Assembly (NCBI GenBank): GCA_900617975.1
Contig: UZAE01012182.1
Location: forward strand, 21,831 to 54,501
Direction: 5' to 3'
DNA from: Rodentolepis nana
Lineage: Eukaryota > Platyhelminthes > Cestoda > Cyclophyllidea > Hymenolepididae
Length of the DNA stretch: 32,671 nt
The notes beneath the pieces were generated by a model. It worked only from the letters and a program-made list of their open reading frames with translations, had not been told where the DNA came from and did no database searches. The position numbers and the translations under genes are program-made. Shown here piece after piece: positions 1 through 11,000 of the stretch. Position 1 is the stretch's first letter, and each line of letters begins with the position of its first letter.

Positions 1-35
<35 letters not shown>

Positions 36-36
36 A
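1..36. repeat. poly-C homopolymer tract
   Basis: The window opens with a T followed by an almost unbroken run of about 34 C. Such runs are hard to assemble, so the window edge may lie at an assembly weak point. Shorter G/C runs recur at about 16105-16117, 17221-17252, 17552-17564 and 19098-19118. Confidence 0.95.
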
Positions 37-1053
37 CCTCAATGTTTAATTAACAAGTAATTTAATATTCCAACTGTATGCCTATTTAAGTAAAAACCTA
101 TTTAAGTAAAAAGAAGCACCTAATGCATTATACAATTGAAAGGGAAGGCGAGGATTGAAAAAAAAAAACCAACTTCAAATAGATCCCAATGGCAACAGCT
201 TTTTTGCATTAACAAACAAAAAAACAAAACTGAAATTAATCAAACTAATCTCTTTAATCCTAACCTCTCTAGGAAAATATTTTAAGAACAGTAAAAAAGA
301 GTAGATAATAAATTTCGACCATCTCGATAAGGGAAACAACACAATATGACGCCTCCTATGACTCATGCGTAAGCCCATCGAGAAAATTGTTAAGAGACCC
401 TTGATGAGCCGCGATTTGGATAATCAGTATGGCTGGACACATCCAAAGTACTGGAATGTTAGCCGACGCAAGCGCTCCAAATGACCTCCAACTTTGTCGG
501 ACTTGCACATCAATGCACAATAAGTCCCATGAATTTCCCACTACACCTTATTGCAACCTCTTGACCCTCAAACACCATCCAGACCTTCTAATAAACTCGA
601 TCAAGAATTTGCACCACAAATGGGCTCCGATATGTTCAGCCTTATTTGATACTCAATTGAATAAACTTACTGAAAAAGATCAGGATATCGTAACATGGTA
701 TTCACAACCATGCTCAGGAATCGAATTGTGAAAAATGGAATTTCGATATCGAAATGTCAATAAATTCTTTTAAGCAAAGGCGTGTAACTCAGTGCTTTCC
801 GACTATTAACACCCTTTCTTCATAACATACTCGCATCCAACTCGCGTTTCGCCGATTACTCGACTATTTTCAAACACCATGAAAGGATTCAAAGTAGAAT
901 ATTGTCCTAGCGATAGCAAGATTTCTTCCCAAGGAAATTAGATATCGCTACACAACGTTCTAACCTTCAGTTCGTATTTCCTTTCCTTATGAATATTCTG
1001 GGATTGTTGCCTGAAATTATTATAATTCTAACTAAACAATTATTTTTCCCCAG

Positions 1054-1117
1054 TGCAATGGATGATAGCAGAACGGCGAATGGTACTACAAATGACCGGA
1101 ATCTTAGGAAATCATTC
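1054..1117 (+). other. Possible 64-nt plus-strand exon (splice sites only)
   Basis: A pyrimidine-rich acceptor (TTTTTCCCCAG, ending 1053) and a good donor (GTAAGC at 1118) bracket 64 nt that are open in two frames. A plus-strand AATAAA hexamer follows near 1187-1198. No neighbouring exon could be tied to it and the protein is not recognisable. It may be chance or part of another gene. Confidence 0.2.
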
Positions 1118-1505
1118 GTAAGCTTGAAAATTTGTACAAAGCTAAGACCACTATTCTCCGACGTTAATATATGCAATTCGAGAATTCAACGCAATAAAGT
1201 TCTATAATTCAGCCAAGTCACAGCGCTCACAACTATCCTCTCTCTCCCTCCCTCCCCAACTGATAACAAATTTTAGCCAAATGATGAAGAGCGCATCATG
1301 ACAAACGGCATGAATTTCAGATACTTTTTTTTCTTCCTGTTCAGAATAAAAACGATTTCACTTTGAACCTAGGATTAAATAAACAGGCGAACACATTTGG
1401 GCAGAATATTGAGAGAGTGGTCTTTTATACCCTCACAAATGTGCTTATTGAATTTTAGTCTTGAGGAGGAGCAGGGCTTTAAAAATTATAAGATTAATGA
1501 GAGAA

Positions 1506-1560
1506 TGGCGTAAATGGTTAACGCGATAGTACGCAGAGGAGGGCACAGGTTCTGTCCCCG
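1506..1560 (+). repeat. tRNA-like SINE head (relic)
   Basis: The stretch holds an A-box-like segment around ATGGTTAACGCG and, about 30 nt later, a B-box-like GGTTCTGTCCC. This is the spacing of an internal RNA polymerase III promoter. It shares the GGTTAACG core with the minus-strand element at 9527-9645. It does not fold into an intact tRNA by eye, so I read it as a decayed tRNA-derived retroposon. Confidence 0.4.
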
Positions 1561-1846
1561 TCGTCGGAATACAACACTAATTGAGACGGAATGGCCATCC
1601 CGCATTGGGAAACGTATTCTTCCCAGCGAAATAAACATTAGGAAATAATTTCTAAATGGACTTGAGCACTACGAGATAACTCCAAGATTTGCAAAATACT
1701 CATCCCAAGTGGATTTCTTGCCTTGAAATCATTTACCCCAGAACTAATAAAACATGATCGACCTGCTCATTATAATGACTTTCAACAAGAAATAATCATA
1801 TGTTGAAATCACAGCAATAACATTATGAGGAAATGGGTGAGATTAC

Positions 1847-2145
1847 CTTCAAAGCCGAAAATATCTTCTCTACAGGGAGATCTAGCGAAGCGGCAAAGGA
1901 TTTCTTGCCCTTCTCCGCCAAAACACGGAATTCTTCCAACTCGCTTCTAGCGGGCATAAGTTTGTCGGGGAAGCAGAGTTGCCCTTCGGCTAGTCGTGTA
2001 TCTACCTCTCGAATGGTCTGGGGGAGAGGTTCAGGCAGTAACAAGGAGGAGAGGAGTTCAATAAGATAATGGGCCAGCACTTCACGAGCTCTCTCGTCCA
2101 GGATTCGAGGAGCTGTTGCCTCCAAGTGATCACCTGATGCCGCGC
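1847..2145 (-). CDS. Exon 2 of the helix-rich protein gene
   Basis: Pyrimidine-rich acceptor TTTGCTTCCAG, two bases completing a Gly codon, then 99 codons to a phase-0 donor AAG|GTAATC. It is locally more GC-rich than its surroundings, as expected for coding DNA, and has no stop in this frame. Confidence 0.6.
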
Positions 2146-3950
2146 CTGGAAGCAAATAAGGAGAGAACAGTGATAAATGCCTTCTATAGGCTGTTGGGTT
2201 TTAATAAAGGGAGAAAAGTGGTGGTTGTTAATCTAGAAAAATAAATCCACACAACTGCGAAATCAAGGGCACTCAAAAAAAACTGGCACTTGGCATTATT
2301 GAATGAAGAATATCCAGACACTATTTAAGGGCTAACTTGCTCATCTAACAAGCGGAAAATTAAACGATGAAAGGATGACAAATTTTAAAAATGAGAAGTT
2401 AAAGAGAAGAGAGAGTTGTTGCGTTTAGCCCAGGCAATAATAATCGGAAGCACAAGTAGGGAAAGCTAACTACGTGATTGACAAAATTCCACGTTCAGAT
2501 AACTGAATGGGAAATCCTAAGATAAATCAGAGAGAGAGTAAAGTACGTTAATGCATTTAAGATTCATAGGAATAAATTAGGGGATTAAAAAGGATGATTC
2601 CTGACCCCACCCATAGTATAAAGTCGATGTACATGTAAATGAACTTTAATAGTGCTCCGTTGCAGATTTCACATAAGATGGCCACACTCAGTTCCGCCGC
2701 TAAGAAAATAAAATCAATCTTTACTGATTTAATTTCCAAGTCCGCAAACATTCGCCTCGGAAAAATGAAGCTCTCAAATTAAAATCTTCTATTAGGAAAG
2801 CCTTTTACTTGGAAGTAACAGATGATCAGATGAGGTTAAAACATTCAATGAAGTATAATCAGGATGCTAAATGAACGTGGGGAAAAATGGCGGGCAAATT
2901 GAATAATAATAAAAAAAATTTCAAGGTCAGTGAGCAAATCGACTCTGCTTACTGAAGCCTCACTGTTGGGGGATTGGAAAATTTATCCAAATGAAGAAAT
3001 TCCTGTTTGCAGCGTCTTACTTTGGTATGTACCGCTCAACAAAAAATATCCACTAGAAAGCATGAAGCATTGCAAAAGAAATTTTCATCCATGATGTATG
3101 ACTTGTTCCCTGAACACTTTTGTTGCTTCCCGGTAAAATAATGAAATTAAATTGAGAAATCACATGCTATATCAATGAAAATTAAGTGGGAACAGCTCAA
3201 ATAACTTTATTTAGAGGGGAAAAGCAAAGTTACTGATGGCTTAGCCACTCACTCTCATAATTCATTGCTGTCTGCAAAACTTTAATCAATTAGATAGACC
3301 GATTTTGGAGCTAAAATATAAAGTACAGTGCAGAAAATTTAGCCGATTTTCTCGTTAGTGTTGGAAAATGACTAACCACAATCGCCTCAAGTGCTTAATA
3401 ATTGCATTTAATTAAAGATAACACACACGTGAATCGGTTTTTCTTGTCCCTGTCTTCTTATTCGACCAATCTGCTACAATTGCCACACACACTCTATACT
3501 TAATTACGTTGAGTAAAAAGATCAAAATTTAAAACAGGGACCAGAGAACTAAGGCAATGTAGAGTAGCAAGGAGTTAAAATATTTTTAAACCTCTCCAAA
3601 TGAAGGAAAGAATTTCTATGCCTTAAACTTTTACAATAAAGCGAAAATTTTATACCCAAAAATTAAATACTAAAATACGCCTCCTAATTATAATTAATCG
3701 CAATTTCACAAGAAAAGGTAAATAAATACCATTCTGATAAAGAATTTGTCTTTAGTAAATAATGCTCGAAAATTTGGGGCTTACCAGATTTGCTTTCAAC
3801 ACAACATCTCTCGAGAATTTTATCACAAGCAATCTCTATGTGGTCCCGGTATCGATTAAGAGCTTGAAGGAGGACGCTTCCTTCTCTTGGTTGAGAATTA
3901 GTCGAGATAAGCGATATAGTTGAAGTATGTCTTGCAATTGACGATGCCAT
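1847..3950 (-). CDS. Unrecognised helix-rich protein, 5' part (two exons)
   Basis: The inferred gene starts at ATG 3950 (MASSIARHTS). Exon 1 is 3785-3950 (55 codons plus one base, donor GTAAGC). Exon 2 is 1847-2145, with acceptor CTTCCAG and donor GTAATC. The split codon GG|C joins them in frame, giving 155 residues so far and ending in phase 0. The protein is rich in Leu, Glu and Arg and looks almost wholly alpha-helical. Key stretches are LLQALNRYRDHIE at about residues 27-39, ERAREVLAHYLIELLSSLL in exon 2, and FRVLAEKGKKSFAASLDLP near its end. No signal peptide or membrane segment is visible. I do not recognise the family. The LLQ-x-N opening and overall helix layout faintly recall small Mediator or tether subunits such as MED22, but this is weak. 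The intron (2146-3784) and the missing 3' exons are the main doubts. Confidence 0.5.
2146..3784 (-). other. Intron of the helix-rich protein gene
   Basis: AT-rich sequence without clear exons. A minus-strand open frame at 2557-2751 follows a TTTTCTTAG acceptor and would join exon 1 in frame, giving a hydrophobic tail ending in a stop. No donor follows, so it could only be an alternative terminal exon. I do not consider it supported. Confidence 0.4.
3785..3950 (-). CDS. Exon 1 of the helix-rich protein gene
   Basis: The start codon at 3950 opens 55 codons and one extra base before a GTAAG donor. The first 25 residues are Ser/Thr-rich; an amphipathic helix with RYRDHIEIACDKILERC follows. Confidence 0.55.
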
Positions 3951-4916
3951 TGTTCAATTATTTGACAATTGAAATTGAATGCACATTACAGAAACTACGG
4001 TTCACAGAAAAACTGTAGTTTCCTTACAAAAAGAAGGTCCAGTATTAAAAATTGCCGTTTAAAAATCAGACTAGCTATAGTTAAAAGCTTATTTCAAAAG
4101 ATAATTAAAATTAAAATGAGGAAGTCATATGACTAAGTAAAAATTCAAAAATCAAACAAATTATGAAATAAATGCATATGGATTTGAATAAACCGTTTTA
4201 AGCATTAATCAAAAATTGAAATAAAATTAAGATTTTTGCTAATAATGCAAAATAAAAAAACCTAAAGTATATATGTATTTATCAAAATAGCTCATGATCA
4301 TAAATAAGCTTAATTCATTGCAATAATAAAAAATTGTTCGTACACCTTCTTACAAACAGAAAGGTCCGACTACCCCCAGTTCATCCGGGTTAGCCGATTT
4401 TACATATGATGCGCTCAATCAGTAAGTGTGTTTAAATTACTTAAGGTTATATAAAGCTCTTCATTTTATATATTTACATTTATAATACTTAATTATTCAC
4501 TAAAGCCTTATTTAAAAGTAAGTTGTTTATTAATTATTAATTTTATGTAAAATTTCACCATGTTTCATTAAAATAACTCCGTACAAAAATGATCCGAAAT
4601 GCGTCATTATTAACTTGAACAGATAATGTAGTATTCACATATGTAGAGAATCCCTTCGTTTATTTCTTATTAATATTATTTATCATATAAATTAAACACG
4701 ATTTCGATAAGCATATATTCAATTTTATTGTTACTAGATATCGCAAGTATATTTGATTAAATTTAGCTTGTATCTGAATTTTAAACATTAGGCAATATAT
4801 TTTTCATTTATTTATAACTTACTCATGTATATTTAATTTCAAAAGTGAAATGGGGTTGACCAGATGAACTTCAAATAGTGCAAATGGACTGCATGCAAAT
4901 ATTCAGAAGCCTTGAC
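3951..4916. other. AT-rich intergenic stretch upstream of the helix-rich gene
   Basis: This AT-rich stretch has poly-A and poly-T tracts and no coding signal in any frame. It should contain the promoter of the minus-strand gene starting at 3950. I see no specific element I can support. Confidence 0.5.
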
Positions 4917-5225
4917 TTATTTATTCATACCAAATGGCAGGCGTTTTGATAGTTATCAATACCCCTTTAGTTGACTTTAGGCTTCACAGAGGGGAAAGAA
5001 CATTAAAGTGAAAAAAAATCGAGAGGGGGGGCATAAGAGTGTTTCAAAGATGTAAAAGAGACAGACATAAAGGTAGAAAGAAGGCGTAGTGAGTACTGTG
5101 GAAGTAGTCGAATATGACATACAGTATGGTGATGGTAGTTTGAAGTGAGAAGTCAACTGCCGCTTAATATACTTTTTTGCCTTATGAGTATGCGTCTCCC
5201 AGGATGCACACCCCCATACTCAAAA
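4917..5225 (-). repeat. Retroposon-like repeat, copy A (inverted relative to copy B)
   Basis: On the minus strand this matches 5735-6130. Both share the GTGAAGCCT-AAGTCAACTAAA core, the TATCAAAACGCCTGCCATTTG segment and an ATGAATAAAT-type A-rich tail, and both carry an upstream ATACTCATA box and the CAGTTGACTTC box. Copy A lacks an internal piece and the ACTTACCTCCACATGG part of the head. The tail resembles the simple-sequence 3' ends of short retroposons. There is no reading frame of note. Confidence 0.75.
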
Positions 5226-5734
5226 GTATATTAACATAGGACCCAATATAATAATTTTGAAAACACTCACTTACAAATTAGAAAGAATGGCGACTAAGAA
5301 CTTACGTAAATCAAATTACAGTTTAACATGCGAGAAAAATTACTATTTCTTTATTCCAGAATTTTCTTTAGTGTTTTAATATAATCAAATACTATAATTT
5401 CAATTAGTTATTCAAGACTTCAGCCAATTTCATAATTTCATTTGGTAGAAGGACCGTATATCGGTCTATTTTAAACATATAGTTTATCTTGTAGATACAT
5501 ATCGGACACAAAAGTCACAAAAGGCTGCATTACTTGTAAAAAGAATTATGCGTTATGCGTACCAAATGTATGAGCGTCTGTGTTTTTTACCCATTTAATT
5601 TAAAATCAATAGCAAATTTTACCAACAGTGTTTATACTAATCCATCGCTAGAAAAATTCGTAATTCTTTTTCTGAAAATATGTAGTAATCTATACCGATA
5701 TTTCTTTCATTTATTTATACTATGGATAAAGGGA
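5226..5734. other. AT-rich spacer between inverted repeat copies A and B
   Basis: About 510 bp of AT-rich DNA lies between the two inverted copies. No gene is visible. The 148-aa frame starting at 5555 runs into copy B and is not credible as a gene. Confidence 0.6.
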
Positions 5735-6130
5735 TGTGTAATAGACTTACCTCCACATGGTCCATCCTGGGCAACGTATACTCATACGACAAAAAAGTCT
5801 ATTAACCACCAGTTGACTTCTGACTTCAAACTACCATCACCCCATTGTATGGCAGTGACTTCTGACCCCACTGTATGTCATATTCGACTACACCAGTTGA
5901 CTTCTGACACCACCATCCCACTGCATGTCATATTCGACTACTTCCACTGTACTCACTACCCCTTCTTTCTACCTTTATGTCTGTCTCTTTTACATCTTTG
6001 AAACACTCTTATGTTCCCCCCTCTCGACTTTTCACTTTGATATTCCTCCTCTGTGAAGCCTGAAGTCAACTAAATGGGTAATGATAACTATCAAAACGCC
6101 TGCCATTTGATATGAATAAATGAATGAATA
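5735..6130 (+). repeat. Retroposon-like repeat, copy B
   Basis: The head reads ACTTACCTCCACATGGTCC, followed by the ATACTCATA box. A CAGTTGACTTCTGAC unit then recurs three times within 120 bp. The 3' core is GTGAAGCCTGAAGTCAACTA and the tail is (ATGA)-type simple sequence. It faces copy A across a 0.5-kb spacer, and the pair could form a long imperfect hairpin. Copy C at 15590-15985 has the same orientation as this one. Confidence 0.8.
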
Positions 6131-6424
6131 CTATGGAAAAAATGAATTTGAAAACAGAGATTTTCATATTTTTTAATGATTCATATTTTAACTGACTTAT
6201 TTTCAAATAATTTAGACTTTAATCATAAATTATTTTGGTCAAATGTATCTTGCTTAAGTGTATTAGTTTTTTAACCTTATTATCGGAATCATATTAGCCC
6301 TTCCTCAGCTTACAATCTTTAATGTTTGTGAAATAAATTTTTCCACAACAATATTTAAATACACTAAATGGATGCATTAAAGATGTTCACGCAACCTTCA
6401 AAAGCAAAATCCCTTCTTCTTTTA

Positions 6425-7610
6425 CATAAAACAAAAAGAATTATTGGAAAAAATTATATTTGAATGAGGGTTAGACGCCACCAGCGTAGAAGGCGATTGC
6501 TTTTCAGGAAAGGTATGGGAATCAGAATGGAAAGGAAATTCTGAGAGCTACTAGATTCTGTTATTAAAAGGGATTAAAATAAAGCTAAATGAAAGAAATA
6601 CTGGGTGTTTGGAAAAAAATTCAGAATAACATTTTACCATTTCAACGTGCTTATAAAAGTGAAATAATCCTTCGCTTGCATAGGTGTTGACAAGGAGAAC
6701 AATTGATGACTGTGACTCCTATGAAAGATGGACTAGACTAACTAGCACCATAATTGTTCATTCCAACCGCCAAAAATGAGGAGATTACGGTCACTCCTCA
6801 ATGTTCCATTAACACTGTGAGATAACAATCCGTCATGAACTGGTGAATCAAAATAGAGACTACTAGACTGCTGTAGATAGACGAAAAAGACTTGGCATAC
6901 AACCTAATCTAACTATGCTCACACAGGAGCTTTTCTAGGGAATCCGCTGTCGAATACAGAACTGGAGCATCTTAGTGCCATAATTGGGACTATGGGAAAA
7001 CAAGTTGAAACACGAAATAGCTGATTCTTTTATGATGAGTTTGTCTTGGGACAAGATCCAAATGACAACACGCAGATTCATTGGTGGCTTGGCATGCTCA
7101 GAGTCCAAAGGAGGCTCCTCGAGTCAAGCAGACTGAATCTCACACACACTGCCACGGTTTTCGAACGTGAATCATCCACATCGAGAGTGAGGTGATGATA
7201 TTTTCCCCCCAAAATCCCCATCCCCCACATCTCCCCTGCTCAAATTGTGGTGGGGGAGGGTCTTGAGTTGAGTTCAATTGCCTACATGGGTACGTAGTGG
7301 TTAGAACACCCCTCCCCACCCCCCATTCTACCCAGGTGACGAACGAGGGTGACCAACACTGATCCATGTGCAAGATGGTTGTGGGTGCAGCAGCAAAATT
7401 CGCCAGTTACTTGCCCCATCTCAGTTAAAAGTCACAAATGGTTGTCAGCTAAATTTCGCGGATATCTCAGTTCAAATGTGTGTTTGGCCTTTGAACTCCC
7501 AGTTTAATTTGCTTGTCTGTTGAATTTCCTTTCAATCTACTCCATTTTTAGCTACCAATCACTCTCCCCTTTTCCCGAAGTGACTGCCATATTTATCTCG
7601 GACATTCTGT
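6425..7610 (+). repeat. 1.15-kb dispersed repeat, copy 1
   Basis: This is nearly identical to 13983-15111 over almost its full length. It begins at an ACAAAAAGAATTATTGG boundary and ends at GACATTCTGT. Divergence is concentrated in small indels in the C-rich stretch and in the last 200 bp. No long open frame is conserved between copies. A GTGGTTAGAACACC box inside is reminiscent of a tRNA-type A box, but no matching B box is clear. It is a non-autonomous mobile element or a segmental duplication. Confidence 0.9.
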
Positions 7611-7734
7611 AATTGGTATTTTAATCGCGCAAACTATCGTTCTCAAACAGAAGATCCTACAACTAAGAACTTCTTTCTCTTTATGATTTAAAAATTAAAT
7701 TTGCAAGAGATTTTGATTTAACATAATTGTATAG

Positions 7735-7740
7735 TTTATT
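7735..7740 (-). terminator. Polyadenylation signal of the RalGDS-like gene
   Basis: The hexamer AATAAA on the minus strand lies about 160 bp after the stop codon at 7900, at the end of an AT-rich stretch typical of a 3' UTR. Cleavage would be expected at about 7710-7725. It supports 7900 as a true gene end. Confidence 0.6.
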
Positions 7741-7899
7741 TATGTACAAAATTATGTAAATCAACAAAGTAAATCAACTGAATTGCCTATATAGTTGTGA
7801 TGTACAGTGAATATCAATCTCAATTCACATAATTTTTTACAAAAATACAATTCTGTAAACGTAGGCGCGGGGGTAAGTGGGAGGGTGTATGGGTTTCAA

Positions 7900-8074
7900 T
7901 TAAAATCGAGTATAAATCTTCTCCTCATGATTGAAATATATGGGAGGGCGCTGAGCTGACTGGGGTCGTGGCCGATTTAGAGTGTTCTTTAGCTTATTTT
8001 TGAATACTGCCAGATGTTGTTGTGGCCAAGATGGTGAAGGCGACCCACGAGATCCTTGATAGTCACTATGACAT
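7900..8074 (-). CDS. RALGDS-like: RalGDS-like terminal exon
   Basis: The acceptor CATAGCAG is followed by 57 codons and a stop. The tail is basic and Ser/Pro/Gln-rich (SRGSPSPSWPQQHLAVFKNK, RPRPQSAQRPPIYF), with no domain I recognise. A polyadenylation signal lies at 7735-7740. An upstream tandem acceptor (CCATAG at 8083) would change the frame, so the link to the microexon matters. Confidence 0.55.
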
Positions 8075-11000
8075 CTGCTATGACATTCTATGGAAGGGAA
8101 CACATTAAAACAACTTTAAAAGGGATCATTATCCACGCTATTACTTCCTCACTAAACTTAACGAGAAGTATTTATTTTGTAAAAAAATGTATGAAGCAAC
8201 GTAGTTACTCATAGAGAACTTACTCAAAATAACGGTATGCCTTCTTAAGGACTCTTTGAGAGGCGGTTTTCGTTTTTCCAGGCTATTGAATGAACGCCTG
8301 CCAAAGATGTTTGAACCAATCTAAATTCACAAAAATGTCAGTCAATTTCAGATATGCAAATTCCAAAAAACATTGCATTGAACAACGGCAATTGATGTGA
8401 ATGCATTGTGCAAAGTCAAGTGGAATGATAGTGACTTAGGAAAAAAGAAATTTTATGTTACAACAAAGTCATCCTTTGAACCAGACAACGATAAATAATG
8501 CTTAGACAAAGTGACAAAAGACGGCTGGGGCTTTCACAATGAAACAACACCATTGTCAATAGACCTACCTGTCTTTTCTACATGTAGACTTAAAGAAATC
8601 AATATCAATAATTATTATCGCTAATCTGATGCATACTTGGCGCATTTCAGAATATCTGCTAACAGTAAGCAAATAGTGCAAATTTTCACATTTTTCTTCC
8701 TCTCCACCGCTCTCGTCTCTTCCACTATCGAGATCGCGTTAGACGCACTTCTTATTGGGGTTATTCATATCTTTCAGTAGCATGACATGATACGATACAC
8801 TATTTAGGACGAAGCAGATGGATAATGATGTGGAACTAAAACTAAGAATTTAATGAAGGCGGGAGGAGGGGGGGACTTTCATCTCATAACGACCGGCCCT
8901 CAATATACAGAAAGAAATGGAAAGGTGAGCACCCTGTGTGTACGTTCACTTACAGCTGAGGAACAAGGAGGCAAGCGATGTTCACCGGTGGGTGAGGAGG
9001 CTCGACTGCGCGAAAATTCATCACCTCCACTACCCATGAAGAGAACTTCCAATGAACCAGATATATGACGCCCACCAAGCCTAAAAGTTAAGTAAACTTA
9101 ATCAGTCAGCACTCTTATGAAGGAATCAACCAGTTGTAAGCATCCTTATTACTAAAAATGTCTTCTTCAAATTCCCAAATGGAGCATTATGCGAGCGATG
9201 CCATTGTCTCATTATTGTCCCTGCATTTATGAAGTAAGCAAAGGTTTCATAAGCCTTTCAACTCGTATGATCTACATTGTGCCATAGAAAAAGGAGGACG
9301 AAACACAACAACGAGAAATTTTTTATTCCACAATCACAAAAACTATGTCGTCTTTCCTGATTGTTTGAGCCATTAGCTCTTATTCCCTCATGTCAAGTGT
9401 TGGGCAGTTTTGTTTGAAAAATGTCATCAATAAGCTCCAATATGTTCAAATAATTTAGTTTAAAGAAGGTTTCGATTTAATGAATAAAGCTAATCCTATG
9501 TTATCCAGCGGGCAATGTTTCATAGACTCCCCGGTAAGAGACTGGCGTAGTTGATCATTCCATCCACTAGGCATCGAACTTGTGACCTCTGAGTTTGCAG
9601 ACGAGCACGTTAACCATCGCGCTATCAGCCCACGCTAAGTAGTCGTATGCAGACTTTAAATTACTCATAAGCGATTTCAATGCCAAATTTAATATTGGCT
9701 CTTCACATTAGCGCTGTACTAGACCATCACTACAGAGTTAATTAGAGAACAAATTAAAACGATCGATTGTGTCGCGCGACAACATGAACATGTGAACAAG
9801 TGGCTCACTTCCTAGAACGCACTACTATGACTAATTAAATAGGTAAATGAAGTGATCGCTGTCCTCTCCTAACTCTTAGCGCCTGCACTCATTTTAGCGT
9901 CATAGCAGCACGTGCGTACTCTCTCGCTCTCTTTCTCCATTAGCGAAGGATTTAAACAATCGCACACACACACACACACGCGCGCGCACACAACACCTGC
10001 TTCCAATTGAAAATCCTTTTTAATTAAATAAAAAATTGAGCCAATACTCACATGAAGTTTCTTGACATTGGTTCCACCATCTTTGCCTTTTGATTTCTGA
10101 AATAAATAAATAAATAAGGAGGAGGAGGAGGAGGAGGAGGAGGAGAAGAGAAGTAATTGCTATCGAACTATCCGTATCATCAAGAGAATCAACTATTCTG
10201 TAAGAAACTAGGCAAATATTCAAGTCTGAAATGGAAAGGGGGGATGAGAGGTGCTTATGCAGCCTGAGAGATGGCCCCTGCAGTCCTCAGTTTTATCCAG
10301 GACCTCACCAGTTGAGCACACGACAATCCCCTATCCCCCTTTAATACGCGACAAATTAATTCGTCAAGTGTACGTATTTGGTCTACTTGAACAGTTGACG
10401 TTTCACACAAGATGATACTGTGGCGTCTATGACTTCGAAGTGCTGCATATATTATCAACTATAGTGAAAATTGTATCATGGGTTATAGTTGAAAACATTG
10501 AACACTCAGAACATAATACAATATCATGCTCAATGCATCCCTAACTATACACACACGCACACAAAAGAAGACCTTCATGATTAGGGGTTGTGAGAACGGA
10601 AACCGAAGGCATGAAAAGAAACAACGATTATCGATTGCATTTCATTATTTCCCACCAAATGGAAGAAAGAGATATCAGACTAGGGAAAATTTAACTTTCC
10701 CGTCTACTTACTATGTTAATTTGGCCTTAGGCAACTATTGGCTAAAAATACTATGCAAGAAGAAGAAACAGCACGACTTTATGAAAAAAAGGTTTACACT
10801 GCTCTCCACATTCACATCTAATAAGAATATGCAAGATAAAATTTACTGCTCAGATATTAGTATATTTACTACCAGGCAGAAATTGGTCATCTCTAAGGCA
10901 CTAGAGTAGTGCATTTATACGTGTAAATAGCATCCTGACACGCTACGCAGTTCGGGAAATACTCGGAATAATTATTACCTTAAAACCAATTTTAGATATA

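Larger units (their letters stand above)
37..1846. other. Region without a resolved gene, downstream of the helical-protein exons
   Basis: This stretch should hold the 3' part of the minus-strand gene whose second exon ends at 1847, but I could not place its next exon with confidence. One weak candidate is a minus-strand acceptor near 1780 followed by nine phase-0 codons (VDHVLLVLG) and a stop. Protein-like short frames also occur on the plus strand (363-482 and 429-731), but without convincing splice context. A tRNA-like head sits near 1506-1560. Confidence 0.4.

Noticed and set aside
363..731. Protein-like peptides in different plus-strand frames (for example MSRDLDNQYGWTHPKYWNV at about 400-470)
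   Set aside because: No splice sites, promoter or family match could tie them together; a frameshifted pseudogene is possible but not supported.
5555..6001. 148-codon plus-strand frame
   Set aside because: Most of it lies within repeat copy B and is not preserved in copies A and C; the composition is Ser/Thr/His low-complexity typical of translated repeat DNA.
7140..7373. 77-codon minus-strand frame with many Pro and Gly
   Set aside because: It falls in the C-rich part of the 1.15-kb repeat; the second copy at about 14700-14900 has frame-breaking indels.
10020..10223. Minus-strand frame with a poly-Leu run resembling a membrane segment
   Set aside because: The Leu run is simply the GGA/TCC microsatellite read in another frame.
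10526..10909. 127-codon plus-strand frame in the RalGDS-like intron
   Set aside because: Lys/Asn/Thr-rich, with no splice context, no recognisable motif and lying antisense in an intron; it looks like chance in AT-rich DNA.
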